Positions 8,143 through 17,385 are shown, counted from the stretch's first letter. The stretch: 64,000 bases of DNA from JANLYC01 sp963815445 (GCA_963815445.1 CAWFGV010000009.1:1-64000), one strand, 5' to 3'. The notes: generated by a model from the sequence alone, not told the origin. Numbers and translations: made by a program.

Positions 8143-8811
8143 ATGGGACGTCGGAAGGTCGAGGTGCGACGCGAGGAGATCCTCACGGCCACGATCGCAG
8201 AGATCGAGAAGAGCGGCATGTCTGCGCTGCGCGTGTCCGACATCGCGACTGCTCTCGGCGTCAGCACCGGCTTGGTCTTCTACCACTTCGACACCAAGGA
8301 CGCCTTGCTCGTCGACGCCCTCGAGTTCGCGGTGGTGCGCGATGCCGACCGACTCGACAAGGCGATCGCCAAGGCGGGTGAGCCGATCGAGCGGCTGCGG
8401 CGCGTGCTGGCGTCGTACGGTCCGACCGGCGCCGCACATGGCTGGACCTTGTGGATCGAGGCCTGGTCGACAGCCCTGCGCTCCTCGTCCATCCAGGCGT
8501 CGCTGCGCAAGCTCGACGGGCGGTGGCGCGACGCTCTCGAACGCGTCGTCATCGAGGGCGTCGACAACGGCGACTTCAGGTGCCGCGACCCGAAGAGCAC
8601 CGTTGCCCGGGTGGGTGCGCTGCTCGACGGTCTCTCGGTCGCCGCCCTGGTGTACAAGACCGTGAGCCGCAAGCAGCTGCAGACCTGGGTGCGGGAGGCC
8701 ACCGCCGACGAGATCGGGATCGACCGGGCCCTGCTCGTCGTTCCGACCGATTCCGCTACAGCCGTCAACCACGGCCGTCGTGATCGCCACGTCGCCGCTG
8801 CCCACAGCTGA
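8143..8811 (+). CDS. TetR family transcriptional regulator
   Basis: 222 residues. The N-terminal helix-turn-helix runs over residues 8-55: REEILTATIAEIEKSGMSAL, then RVSDIATALGVSTGLVFYHF, the usual TetR recognition helix, followed by DTKDALL. The C-terminal domain is ligand-binding and divergent, with a TetR_C-like WIEAWSTALR segment. The gene diverges from a Rieske oxygenase with a 28-bp gap, which strongly suggests local control. It is also the best candidate in the window to bind the ACTGACT-N4-AGTCAGT palindromes near 2.1, 11.1, 17.2 and 17.4 kb. No such site lies in its own promoter, so that link is tentative. Confidence 0.92.
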   Translation: MGRRKVEVRREEILTATIAEIEKSGMSALRVSDIATALGVSTGLVFYHFDTKDALLVDALEFAVVRDADRLDKAIAKAGEPIERLRRVLASYGPTGAAHGWTLWIEAWSTALRSSSIQASLRKLDGRWRDALERVVIEGVDNGDFRCRDPKSTVARVGALLDGLSVAALVYKTVSRKQLQTWVREATADEIGIDRALLVVPTDSATAVNHGRRDRHVAAAHS

Positions 8812-8825
8812 GTACGCCGACATCG

Positions 8826-9995
8826 TCACACCAGCCAGTGCACCGGCTGGCCGGGAATGGTCAGCGCGGCGCGATCGAGCGAGAACGGCGTAATGTCCGC
8901 ACCGCACTCGTCCGTGCTGGCCAGCTCGGCCAGCAGCCGTCCGAAAGTGGGAGCGAACTTGAACGAGTGGCCTGCGCCAAGTCCCACGAGGACGGACTCG
9001 TACCCCGGCACTGGGCTGAGCACGAAGTCGCGGTCCGGCGTCAACGTGTAGAGACACGTCTTGGACCGCACCGGCGGTCCGGATCCCGGCAAGATCGCGG
9101 CCATGAAGTCCGCCAGGCCTTGCAGGCGCTCCGGATCGGGCTCGAACGGCCGTTCGTCGCCTTTCACCTCGATCCCGCTGCAGTCCCGGGCCGCCTTGAC
9201 AGTCGGCTCGCCGTAGCAGGGGAACCCGTAGTACGCCGGGTCGTCCATCCAGATCCACAGCGGCAGGCGTCCCGGCTGGAACGGCGTCGGATCGGCGGGC
9301 TGGAAGTACGTCACCTGCTCCAGCGTCACGGTCAACGGCAGCGCGAGATCGAGCCCCGCGACCACCTGGTTGGTCCAGGCGTCGGCGCACACCACGACGC
9401 GTCGGGCGTCGTAGGTCGCATCCGCCGTGACCACGCGTACCCCGCCGGCGACCGGCTCGAGTCCGACGACGGGCGTTCGGTCGCGCAGGGTCGCACCGAA
9501 CCGCAGCGCCTGCGCCTGCATGGCCGCCGTGCCACGACCGGCCGGGACGATCGAGCCACGCTCCTGGTAGAGACCCACGGTGCCGTCGGGGACGGCGAAC
9601 TGCGGCCAGCGGGCGGTGATCCCGGCACGGTCGAGCGGCTCGTAGGTCACGCCGCGGGCGGACATCGATGTCGTGTAGTCGTCGATCGGGATAGCGGCGG
9701 CCGGAGGGAACAGGTCGAGCCCCCCGACCTGGCTCACGAGCCGTTCTGCGCTGTCGGCCTCGAGAGTCGCCCAGTCGTCGTACGCCGCGAACGTCAGTCC
9801 GACGTAGCCGGGCGTGTGGTAGCTGTGGCGCAGGATCCGCGACGTGTCGTGCGAGGCACCGCGGTCGTGCCCGAGCTCGAACTGCTCGAGCCCCAGCACC
9901 CGGTGACCGCCCTTGGCGAGCTGGTACGCCGTCGCGCTGCCGAGGGCACCGAGGCCGACGACGACGTACTCGAACCCGGCGTCGGCGCGCGTCAC
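8826..9995 (-). CDS. FAD-dependent oxidoreductase, monomeric sarcosine oxidase / N-methyltryptophan oxidase-like
   Basis: 389 residues, the size of monomeric sarcosine oxidase. The dinucleotide-binding motif VVGLGALGS lies at residues 12-20, with the acidic end of beta-2 at LEQFELGHDRGAS. Cys314 in RSKTCLYTLTPDRDFVLSP matches the residue that carries covalent 8-alpha-S-cysteinyl FAD (Cys315 in Bacillus MSOX). ILRHSYH near 54-60 carries the conserved active-site Arg/His region. These enzymes oxidise the N-methyl group of sarcosine or related secondary amines, giving formaldehyde and H2O2. The start is GTG 9995, overlapping the TGA of the upstream Rieske gene, so the two are coupled. A Rieske demethylase followed by MSOX is the logic of betaine-to-glycine catabolism. 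The exact N-methyl substrate is uncertain. Confidence 0.9.
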   Translation of the reverse strand: MTRADAGFEYVVVGLGALGSATAYQLAKGGHRVLGLEQFELGHDRGASHDTSRILRHSYHTPGYVGLTFAAYDDWATLEADSAERLVSQVGGLDLFPPAAAIPIDDYTTSMSARGVTYEPLDRAGITARWPQFAVPDGTVGLYQERGSIVPAGRGTAAMQAQALRFGATLRDRTPVVGLEPVAGGVRVVTADATYDARRVVVCADAWTNQVVAGLDLALPLTVTLEQVTYFQPADPTPFQPGRLPLWIWMDDPAYYGFPCYGEPTVKAARDCSGIEVKGDERPFEPDPERLQGLADFMAAILPGSGPPVRSKTCLYTLTPDRDFVLSPVPGYESVLVGLGAGHSFKFAPTFGRLLAELASTDECGADITPFSLDRAALTIPGQPVHWLV

Positions 9996-11104
9996 GCGGA
10001 GTCCTCGAGACGCGGGAGCAGCCACCGGCGGATGTCGGCACTGGCGTCCTCCATGGGCGCGAACCAGCCCTGCCGGTAGGCGCGCGAGGACATGCCCCGT
10101 TGCACGGACTCGCAGACCGCCCAGTCCTGCCGGTTGACCAGGTGCCACAGGTCACCGGCGTCGTGCGGGTCGAAGTCGTCGGCCGCGATCGCTGCCGGCT
10201 CGAACAGCAGGTCGCAGCGGATCCGGGTCCGCCCGGTGTCGAGTGGCCACGACACGAACGACGCGACGTGGTCGGCCGCGCAGGAGAGCCAGAGGTTCGG
10301 ATAGACGAGCTCGCCCTTGTGCCGCGTGCGTTCGTGGTCGTCGAGCTCGGGAAACGGCCGTCGGTTGGTGGTGCCGGTCATCGTGAAGGTCCAGGCTCCG
10401 TCGCGATGCGGGACGCCATCCTCCCAGGCGAGGCCGCCGCCGCCGCTGCCGAAGGACGGGACCAGGCGCGTCAGCTCAGGGTGTACAGGCCCACAGTGGT
10501 AGCACTCGTTGTAGTTCTCGGCCAGCACCTTGTAGTTGGCGTCGACGTCGTACGTCATGCTCAGGCCGGTCGTCAGGGCGGCCATCGGGTAGCGCTGGAG
10601 CCGATCGGCGAACGGTGCGATCTCGACGTCGAAGTCGCTGGCCTCACCGGGCGTGAGGTGGACGAAGACGAAACCGGCCCACGTGTGCACCCCGACGTCG
10701 TGCAGGCCGAAGTCCCCGGGCTCGAAGTCGACCACGGCTTCGGTGTGCGGCGCTTTGAGGAGGCGGCCGTCGAGATCGTAGGTCCAGGAGTGGTAGGGGC
10801 AGCGCAACGCCCCGATCTCGCAGGTCGGCCGACGGGTGCCCGGCTCGGTGGGCACGATCTGGGAGCCGCGGTGACGACAGACGTTGTATGCGGCGTGCAA
10901 CCTGGCCGACCGGTCGCTCGTCACGAGGATCGACTCGCCGACGACGTCGAGCACGGCCAGGCGGCCAGGCGCGTCGAGACCGAGGTCATCGAGCCGCCCG
11001 ACGCAGAACCAGCTACGGAACAGGACGCGGTCGCGTTCGGTGGCGAAGTGGCCTGCGTCGACGTACATCTCCTTGGGCAGGGCAGGCTGCAGGGCTTCCA
11101 CCAT
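9992..11104 (-). CDS. Rieske non-heme iron oxygenase, alpha subunit (GbcA-like), copy 2
   Basis: 370 residues from ATG 11104, chosen because GGAGGAGGG precedes it; an ATG further upstream would place that site inside the gene. Rieske ligands are Cys76 and His78 (CRHRG) and Cys102 and His105 (CPYHSW). The mononuclear-iron motif is AENYNECYHCGPVHPEL, nearly the GbcA form. It is a diverged paralogue of the gene at 6909-8114 and is translationally coupled to the MSOX-like gene. A palindromic operator lies 31-48 bp upstream of the start. A role in oxidative N-demethylation of a quaternary or tertiary amine is inferred. No reductase partner is seen. Confidence 0.88.
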   Translation of the reverse strand: MVEALQPALPKEMYVDAGHFATERDRVLFRSWFCVGRLDDLGLDAPGRLAVLDVVGESILVTSDRSARLHAAYNVCRHRGSQIVPTEPGTRRPTCEIGALRCPYHSWTYDLDGRLLKAPHTEAVVDFEPGDFGLHDVGVHTWAGFVFVHLTPGEASDFDVEIAPFADRLQRYPMAALTTGLSMTYDVDANYKVLAENYNECYHCGPVHPELTRLVPSFGSGGGGLAWEDGVPHRDGAWTFTMTGTTNRRPFPELDDHERTRHKGELVYPNLWLSCAADHVASFVSWPLDTGRTRIRCDLLFEPAAIAADDFDPHDAGDLWHLVNRQDWAVCESVQRGMSSRAYRQGWFAPMEDASADIRRWLLPRLEDSA

Positions 11105-11134
11105 CGTCGCAACCCTCCTCCGAACCGGCATCAT

Positions 11135-11152
11135 GCTGACTCGCGAGTCAGT
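11135..11152. promoter_or_regulatory. Operator-like palindrome O1
   Basis: GCTGACT-CGCG-AGTCAGT contains the perfect 16-bp palindrome CTGACTCGCGAGTCAG (11136-11151). It sits just upstream of the second Rieske/MSOX operon, where a repressor would block transcription. The same arms recur near 17.2 and 17.4 kb. Confidence 0.72.
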
Positions 11153-11225
11153 AACGAGCACTTCCTAGGGTGCCACCAGACCTGGCCGGAACGGAAGAGC
11201 CGGACGGGTGGTTTCGGCCCACGCG

Positions 11226-12233
11226 TCAGGGTTGGCAGCGAGGCAGCCAGCAGGCCGCCCGGTGGTCACCGGTGGCCGTGAGGACAGGAAGCGCCCGGGT
11301 GCGGCAGGCGCCGTCGATGCCCGCGGCCGCCGCTTCTCCCGTCAGCAGCGCCGGGCACCGCGGGTGGAACCGGCATCCAGGGGGCACGTGGGCCGGGTCC
11401 GGCGTCTCGCCCTCGAGCACGATGGGGTCGATCTCGTCGATCTCGGGCACCACGGACAGCAGAGCTCGCGTGTAGGGGTGCTGCGGAGAGGCGAGCACGT
11501 CTTCGGTCGGCCCGACCTCGACGATCCGACCCAGGTACATCACGGCGATCCGGTCGGCGATGTTCCAGGCCAGTCCGAGGTCATGCGTGACCACCAGCAC
11601 CGAGAGACCGAGGTCTTCGCGCAGCTTGAGCAGCAGCGCGAGGATCTCGCCGCGGATGGAGGCGTCCAGGGACGAGACCGGCTCGTCCGCGATCAGCACG
11701 TCGGGCTCGAGCGCGAGTGCTCCGGCGATGACGACTCGCTGGCGTTGGCCGCCGGAGAGCTCGTGCGGGTAGTTGAGGAAGAAGCGCTCGGGGGGCCGCA
11801 TACCTGCTCTCGACAGCGCCCTGGCGACCAGGTCGGCTTCGGTGGCGCGTTCACCCCTGGCTCCGCTGCGGGCCTGGAGCTTGTGGATCCGGATTCCCTC
11901 CGCGACGGACTCGTACACGCTCTGCCGCGGGTTCAACGCACCGGAGGGGTCCTGCAGGATGAGCTGTACCCGGCGGCGGTAGCCCTTCAGGAACCGGGTG
12001 CCGTAGGCGAGCTGTTCTCCGTCATACGTGACGGTGCCCGCGCTCGGACGCTCGAGCCCGAGGAGAGTCCGAGCCAGCGTGGTCTTCCCGCAGCCGGACT
12101 CGCCGACCAGCGCGAGGATCTCAGCGGACCCGACATCGAGGTCGACGCCGTCGACGCCCTTGGCGTCCGGCCTGCCCGAGCGGCCGGCGAAGGTGACTTC
12201 CAACCCGCGGGCCGACAGCAAGTCCCCGCTCAT
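11226..12233 (-). CDS. Dpp/Opp-type peptide ABC transporter ATP-binding protein (DppF/OppF-like)
   Basis: 335 residues. Walker A is VGESGCGKTT near residue 43, the signature is LSGGQRQRV, Walker B is VLIADEPVSSLD and the switch His lies in VVTHDLG. The C-terminal oligopeptide-transporter extension PGCRFHPRCPA carries the Cys pattern often linked to an Fe-S site in this family. It is the last gene of a five-gene importer operon (15239-17098 back to here). Its ATG overlaps the preceding stop as TGATG. It energises uptake of peptides or related solutes at the inner face of the membrane. Confidence 0.93.
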   Translation of the reverse strand: MSGDLLSARGLEVTFAGRSGRPDAKGVDGVDLDVGSAEILALVGESGCGKTTLARTLLGLERPSAGTVTYDGEQLAYGTRFLKGYRRRVQLILQDPSGALNPRQSVYESVAEGIRIHKLQARSGARGERATEADLVARALSRAGMRPPERFFLNYPHELSGGQRQRVVIAGALALEPDVLIADEPVSSLDASIRGEILALLLKLREDLGLSVLVVTHDLGLAWNIADRIAVMYLGRIVEVGPTEDVLASPQHPYTRALLSVVPEIDEIDPIVLEGETPDPAHVPPGCRFHPRCPALLTGEAAAAGIDGACRTRALPVLTATGDHRAACWLPRCQP

Positions 12234-13261
12234 CAGGCCTTCTCCTCACGTGGAACCCCGCGGACCAGGAGCAGCTTCATGTCACGGGTCGGATCGGCGT
12301 GGAGGCAGGCCACTCGTCGATCCGGGCCAGCGCCTGCGATCGTGTCGAGCGGGGGGTCCGTTGTCACGCACTCCTCGGTCGAGAGAGCACAGCGAGGATG
12401 GAATGCGCACCCGGTCGGCAGCGAATGCGGATCTGGTGGATCGCCGGGAAGCCCAACGGGTGCGAATCGCGCCACCGGGTCGCCGATGCGAGGGAAGGCG
12501 GCGGCGAGCGATCCGCCGTAGGGGTGGAGTGGTCGGTCGAAGAGCTCTTCGGCGGGTCCTACCTCCACGACCTTGCCCGCGTACATCACGTGCACGCGAT
12601 CGCAGGTGGTGCCGAGCACGGACAGGTCGTGACTGATCAGCAGGAGGCCGAGGCCGAGGTCCCGGACCAGATCGGTGAGGACACCGAGGACCTGCGCCTG
12701 CACCATCACGTCGAGGGCCGTCGTCGGCTCGTCGGCGATGATCAGCTGCGGGCGGCAGGCGAGCGCCATCGCGATCATGACCCGTTGCTTCTGCCCACCC
12801 GACAGCTGGTGCGGAAAGGACTGGGCGCGTGACGCAGGCAGCCCGACCTGCTCGAGCAGCTCCCCAACGCGCGTCGCCGCCTTCGTCTTGCTCACCGCCT
12901 GATCGTGCAGTCGGATCGGCTCGCTGATCTGGGTACCGATGCGCTGCACCGGGTTGAGCGAGTGCAGGGCGCCCTGGAAGACCATCGCCGCCTCCGCCCA
13001 TCGAATCGCTCGCAGCTGACCCCACGGCACGGTCAGCACGTCCTGCCCGTTCACCAGGACGGTTCCCTCGACACGCGCGCTCTTGGGTTGCAGCCGGAGC
13101 ACGGTCGAGGCGAGAGTCGACTTGCCGCAGCCCGACTCCCCGGCAATGCCAACGCTCTGGCCGGCGTCGATGGACAGGGTGACTCCCCGGACCGCGGGAA
13201 GCTCCCGTCCAGCCGTCCGGTACGTGACGTGCAGATCGGAAATCTCGAGGAGGGAGCTCAT
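12233..13261 (-). CDS. Dpp/Opp-type peptide ABC transporter ATP-binding protein (DppD/OppD-like)
   Basis: 342 residues. Walker A is GIAGESGCGKST near residue 39, the signature LSGGQKQRV, Walker B LIIADEPTTALDV and the switch LISHDLS. The C-terminal oligo_HPY region PTGCAFHPRCAL matches its partner ATPase. The start at 13261 overlaps the permease stop as TGATG; the frame is open further upstream but that part overlaps the permease gene. It pairs with the next ATPase as the heterodimeric motor of the importer. Confidence 0.93.
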   Translation of the reverse strand: MSSLLEISDLHVTYRTAGRELPAVRGVTLSIDAGQSVGIAGESGCGKSTLASTVLRLQPKSARVEGTVLVNGQDVLTVPWGQLRAIRWAEAAMVFQGALHSLNPVQRIGTQISEPIRLHDQAVSKTKAATRVGELLEQVGLPASRAQSFPHQLSGGQKQRVMIAMALACRPQLIIADEPTTALDVMVQAQVLGVLTDLVRDLGLGLLLISHDLSVLGTTCDRVHVMYAGKVVEVGPAEELFDRPLHPYGGSLAAAFPRIGDPVARFAPVGLPGDPPDPHSLPTGCAFHPRCALSTEECVTTDPPLDTIAGAGPDRRVACLHADPTRDMKLLLVRGVPREEKA

Positions 13262-14181
13262 CAGCGCTTCTTCAGTCGGGGGTTGAAGATCTCTTCCAGT
13301 GACTGCCCCACCAGCGTGAAGGACAGCACGACGAGCACGACACAGATGCCGGGTGGGAAGAGGAACCACCAAGCGCCGAGTGTGAGCGCGCCGTTGCTGA
13401 AGGCCGAGTCGAGCATGGTTCCCCAGGACACCCGGGTCGGGTCGCCGAAACCGAGGAACGACAGCGTCGTCTCGGCCAGGATGGCTCCGGCGACCGTCAG
13501 CGTCGTGTTGGCGAACACCATCGGCATCACGTTGGGCAGGATGTGACGCCCCATCTGATGCCAGTTTCCCGCGCCCAGGACGCGGGCTCGCTCCATGTAC
13601 GGCCGGGACTTGATCGACAGCGTCTGTGCACGGATGAGCAGCGCCGTGCCGGGCCAGCTCGTCACCCCGATCACGAACCCGATGGTGTACAGCGAACCGC
13701 CGAGCAGGGTGGCGAGGACCAGCGCCAGCGGAAGGAACGGGATGACCAGGAACCACTCCGTGAGGCGGTACAGGATGCCGCCGGTCCGGCCTCCGAAGAA
13801 GCCAGAGGCGATCCCGATGACCGTGCCGAGACCCATCGAGATGACGGTCGCCATCAGCCCGACCAGCAACGAGACGCGAGCTCCCCAGATGAGCAGCGTG
13901 AGGACCGAGCGGCCGTACTCGTCGGTCCCCAGCCAGTACGACGACGACGGCGCTGCCAGCACGTCGCCCGTGGCCTTGATACGCGACAGCCCATCGGCGT
14001 CGGCGATGAATGGCGCAAAGATCGCCACGGACGCGAAGAACGCCAGCACGACGAGTCCCGCGACACCCGTGCGGTGGCGCCTGAACTCGAGCCAGGTCCG
14101 ATGTGCGGAGTCGCGCCGTCGGCGCCAGGTGACCTGGCGCGGGCTCAGCGGACGAGGGCCCGTCACACCCTCGGCGCTCAT
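13261..14181 (-). CDS. Dpp/Opp-type peptide ABC transporter permease (DppC/OppC-like)
   Basis: 306 residues. A cytosolic N-terminal arm leads into a first transmembrane helix (VAGLVVLAFFASVAIFAPFI), as usual for OppC proteins. The inner-membrane component signature, which contacts the ATPase, is the segment ending LGAGNWHQMGRHILPNVMP. About six helices are visible. Its ATG overlaps the preceding permease stop by 4 nt (ATGA). Confidence 0.92.
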   Translation of the reverse strand: MSAEGVTGPRPLSPRQVTWRRRRDSAHRTWLEFRRHRTGVAGLVVLAFFASVAIFAPFIADADGLSRIKATGDVLAAPSSSYWLGTDEYGRSVLTLLIWGARVSLLVGLMATVISMGLGTVIGIASGFFGGRTGGILYRLTEWFLVIPFLPLALVLATLLGGSLYTIGFVIGVTSWPGTALLIRAQTLSIKSRPYMERARVLGAGNWHQMGRHILPNVMPMVFANTTLTVAGAILAETTLSFLGFGDPTRVSWGTMLDSAFSNGALTLGAWWFLFPPGICVVLVVLSFTLVGQSLEEIFNPRLKKR

Positions 14182-15242
14182 ACGCGCACCCGTGGGTCGA
14201 GGAACCCGTACAGCAGGTTGGAGACCAGGTTGGCCAGCACGACGGATGCGGAGAACACGAAGAACGTGCCCTGCAACATCGGGATGTCGGGGATCCGCAG
14301 CGCATCGGTCGTCAGCAGGCCGAGGCCCGGGATCGAGAAGACCGTCTCGATCGTGATGGCGCCCGAGACGATGAACCCGAGGTTCAGGGAGACCAGCGTC
14401 ACGACGGGAAGCAGGGCGTTCCGGGTGGCGTGGCGACGGCGGACGAGGAGCTCGGTCAAGCCTTTCGCCCGCGCAGTCTGGAGATAGTCCTCACCCATCT
14501 CCTCGAGAAGGGCCGACCTCATGATCAGCCCGTACTCGGCGAGATAGGCCAGCGTCAGCGTCAGGACCGGGAGAACGAGATGCCATGCCTGGTCGATGAC
14601 GCCGTTCACCGACCAGGGGTCGATCCCCGGCGATCTCAGCTGGCCGATGGGGAACAGGCGAGGGATCGGGCCGAAGCCGGTGGCGAAGACCAGGAACAAG
14701 ATGAGCCCGAGCCACCACTCGGGCATCGAGTACAAGGTGATGGTCCCGGTGGTGGAGATCCCGTCGAACGTGCGGCCGCGGTTCCAGGCCGCGATCGTGC
14801 CGATCCAGACACCGATGATGATCGACAGGATCGTCGAGGTGCCTACCAGCACGACGGTGGGCCAGAGCCGGTCGAGCATGAGCCCGCGGACGGACTGGCT
14901 GTACTGGTAGGAGTCACCGAAGTCCAACGTGATGATGTTCTTGAGGTACACCAGGAACTGTTTGGGCAGCGGGTCGTCCAGGCCGTACTTGTCGATCACG
15001 GCCTGGATCTGCTCCGGCGTCTTGGCCCGGCCACGGGCCAGGGTGCGCTCGGGGTGCTTGTTGATGACTCGGAACAGGAAGAAGTTGACCACGACGATGA
15101 ACCCGAGCGTTGCCGCCGATCCCGCGACCTTGCGCCCGAGCCAGCGCCAGCTTGCGGACCGGCTGGGTCGGGCCGGCCCAGCCGCGGGTAAATCCGGCTC
15201 CTCGTCGGACTCGTACGCGGTGAGGTCGATCGTGTGGCTCAC
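14178..15242 (-). CDS. Dpp/Opp-type peptide ABC transporter permease (DppB/OppB-like)
   Basis: 354 residues from a GTG start that overlaps the TGA of the binding-protein gene. After an acidic, Pro-rich N-terminus the first helix is AATLGFIVVVNFFLFRVI. The family hallmark LDFGDSYQYSQSV follows, and the ATPase-contact loop is ARAKGLTELLVRRRHATRNALLP. The N-terminal cytosolic extension of about 35 residues is slightly longer than usual. It forms the translocation channel with the OppC-like permease. Confidence 0.92.
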   Translation of the reverse strand: MSHTIDLTAYESDEEPDLPAAGPARPSRSASWRWLGRKVAGSAATLGFIVVVNFFLFRVINKHPERTLARGRAKTPEQIQAVIDKYGLDDPLPKQFLVYLKNIITLDFGDSYQYSQSVRGLMLDRLWPTVVLVGTSTILSIIIGVWIGTIAAWNRGRTFDGISTTGTITLYSMPEWWLGLILFLVFATGFGPIPRLFPIGQLRSPGIDPWSVNGVIDQAWHLVLPVLTLTLAYLAEYGLIMRSALLEEMGEDYLQTARAKGLTELLVRRRHATRNALLPVVTLVSLNLGFIVSGAITIETVFSIPGLGLLTTDALRIPDIPMLQGTFFVFSASVVLANLVSNLLYGFLDPRVRV

Positions 15243-17098
15243 TCGCGATCGTCCGCGTGGCGCCTGCGGTACGTCATCAACACCGCGACCAGGCCGCCCG
15301 CAACCACGACGACCACGACGAGGAAGATCATGACCTGCCCCGCATCGATCCCGCCGCTGGATGCTCCGGCGGCCTGCGGCGTGCCTTCAGAGGTTCCTGC
15401 GGGCTGCAGGTTCAGGTAGTTGGCGTGCCCGTACTGGAACAGGAGGATGCCGCCCGGGTTGGGTTGCGGCACGAACCCCTCCCACCGGTCGCTGCGGTAG
15501 GCCTCACCGATCTGGTTGTAGGCGGTGTTGAGGTAGGGGGCGTCGTCATACAGCATCTGTTGCATCTGCTTGACGGTGGCCTCGCGCGCGGACTGGTCGG
15601 TCGCGCTGTGCTGCTCCTTGTAGAGCTTGTCGTAGGCGGGGTTGCAGTACCACGAGTCCGACCAGTTGCCCCGCTGGTCGCACGTGAAGTAGCTGAGCAT
15701 CGAGTCCGGATCCGGCTCGACGTACCAGCCCCAGCTGAACGTGTCGAACTCACCGTCGAGAATGATGTTGGTCAGCTTGCTGCTCTCGACCGAGACCACG
15801 GTCGAGTCGACCTGCACGGCTTTGAGCCACTCCTTGAAGAACGCCATCGTCGACAGCGACGTCTCCGACTCCGATCGAGCGAACAGCCGGAGCTTCCCGA
15901 TCGGTGAGCCGTCGGGCAGGGTTCGCCAGCCGTCGCTGCCGACCTTGTAGCCCGCGTCGTCGAGCAGCTGCCTGGTCTTGGCCGGGTCGTACGCGTAGGC
16001 GTCACTGCTGGGCGGTTGCCACACGTAGCCCTTGTACGCGGGCGGGATGATGTTCTCAGCCGGTATGGCAGCGCCCTGGTAGGCCTTGGTCGCCAACGCC
16101 TGCCGGTCGATGGCGAAGTTCAGCGCGAAGCGGAACTTCTGGTCGAGGACCGCCGGGTTGGGATCGCCCATCGGCTTGCCGCTCTTGAGGTCGATGGAAC
16201 CGACGTTGAACGCGATCTCGTCGAAGCCGGGGGAGTCGCCTTCTTGTGCCGTGATCCCGGGCTCGCCCTGCAGCGCTTTGATCTGCAGCGGGGTCGCACC
16301 CTCGGCGAAGTCGATCTCACCTGCTTTGAGCGCCTGGACGAGCGTGTCCTCGGAGCGGTAGACGCGCATGTCGACCTCGCCGACCTTCGGTTCGCCGGCC
16401 CAGTAGTCCGGGTTCCGGACGAAGCGGTACGTCGAGCCGCCCGCCTTCCCCTCGACGAGCTCGAACGGTCCCGAGCCGACAACCGGCTGGTCACCCGATG
16501 GTTCGTTGGAGTACGTCTTGACCTGCTTCTCGCTGACGTCTTTCCAGATGTGCTCGGGGACGATCGGCATCGGGAGGAGCGGAAGCACCGCGTTGGGCTC
16601 CTTGAGCGCGAGCACGACGGTCTGGTCATCGGGTGCTGTGATGGTGTCGACCGACAGCAGGTACGAACCCCAGGAGGCGGACTCCGGACCGCCGTCGAGG
16701 ATGCGGTTGTAGGTGTAGGCGATGTCCTTCGCCGTGAGCGGCACGCCGTCGGTCCACGTCACACCCGTGCGGATGTGGAAGGTCCAGGTAAGGCCGTCAG
16801 TGCTGGTGTCCCACGACGTCGCGAGGCTGGGCTGCGGGCTCATGTCCTTGTCGGAGTAGCTGATCATGTAGTCGTACATGAGCGCCCAGGCCTCGTAGGA
16901 CTCCGCCTCGATCCCGTTGAAGGGGTTGAACGAGTCGACCTCGTTGGTCATGCCGATGGTGAAGGTCGCGTCAAGCACCCCTGCTCGGAAGCCGGCACCT
17001 GCCGTCGTCGAAGCGCCCCAGAGAGCCGTTCCCATCAACAGCGTCAGCGCAGCGACGGCGCCGACCGCTCTGGGGGTGTGCTTCCGGAGGCGTCTCAT
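15239..17098 (-). CDS. Peptide ABC transporter substrate-binding protein with C-terminal membrane anchor
   Basis: 619 residues, SBP_bac_5 (DppA/OppA) family. The N-terminus is a Sec signal peptide (RRLRKHT then AVGAVAALTLLMGTALWGAS, likely cut after AGA), with no lipobox Cys. The domain core includes the SFNPFNGIEAESYEAW and LATSWDTSTDGLTWTFHIRTG segments. The C-terminus has a Gly/Ala linker and a transmembrane helix (VMIFLVVVVVVAGGLVAVLM) ending in Arg-rich YRRRHADDRE. The protein therefore appears anchored by its C-terminus instead of lipid. The start is ATG 17098 with AAAGGGAG upstream, and operator O2 lies 66-83 bp upstream of it. It leads the five-gene importer operon. The ligand could be a peptide or another bulky amine; the family does not fix it. 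Confidence 0.92.
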   Translation of the reverse strand: MRRLRKHTPRAVGAVAALTLLMGTALWGASTTAGAGFRAGVLDATFTIGMTNEVDSFNPFNGIEAESYEAWALMYDYMISYSDKDMSPQPSLATSWDTSTDGLTWTFHIRTGVTWTDGVPLTAKDIAYTYNRILDGGPESASWGSYLLSVDTITAPDDQTVVLALKEPNAVLPLLPMPIVPEHIWKDVSEKQVKTYSNEPSGDQPVVGSGPFELVEGKAGGSTYRFVRNPDYWAGEPKVGEVDMRVYRSEDTLVQALKAGEIDFAEGATPLQIKALQGEPGITAQEGDSPGFDEIAFNVGSIDLKSGKPMGDPNPAVLDQKFRFALNFAIDRQALATKAYQGAAIPAENIIPPAYKGYVWQPPSSDAYAYDPAKTRQLLDDAGYKVGSDGWRTLPDGSPIGKLRLFARSESETSLSTMAFFKEWLKAVQVDSTVVSVESSKLTNIILDGEFDTFSWGWYVEPDPDSMLSYFTCDQRGNWSDSWYCNPAYDKLYKEQHSATDQSAREATVKQMQQMLYDDAPYLNTAYNQIGEAYRSDRWEGFVPQPNPGGILLFQYGHANYLNLQPAGTSEGTPQAAGASSGGIDAGQVMIFLVVVVVVAGGLVAVLMTYRRRHADDRE

Positions 17099-17163
17099 CG
17101 TGATCTCCCTTTGCTGGTCGGCTGCGCTACCGGAGGGGTAGATTTCCCCGCGTGAGCGATCTT

Positions 17164-17181
17164 CCTGACTCACGAGTCAGT
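17164..17181. promoter_or_regulatory. Operator-like palindrome O2
   Basis: CCTGACT-CACG-AGTCAGT. The core CTGACTCACGAGTCAG differs from O1 by one base. It lies between the divergent importer operon and the S9 gene, overlapping the first S9 codons, so it could control both. Confidence 0.72.
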
Positions 17182-17385
17182 ATCCCTAAAGCGCGTCGTC
17201 TTGAACAGGTCCGTGAGGCACACGGTCACCGCCGGGTCGACGGGTATGCCTGGCTGCGTGCGGTCGATGACCCGGACGTGTTGGCGTACCTGGCCGCGGA
17301 GCGTGCCTTCTACGACGCTTCCACAGCTCATCTGGGCCCCTTGGTCGAGAGTCTCACGGGCGATATGGCGGTACGCGTGCCCGAC

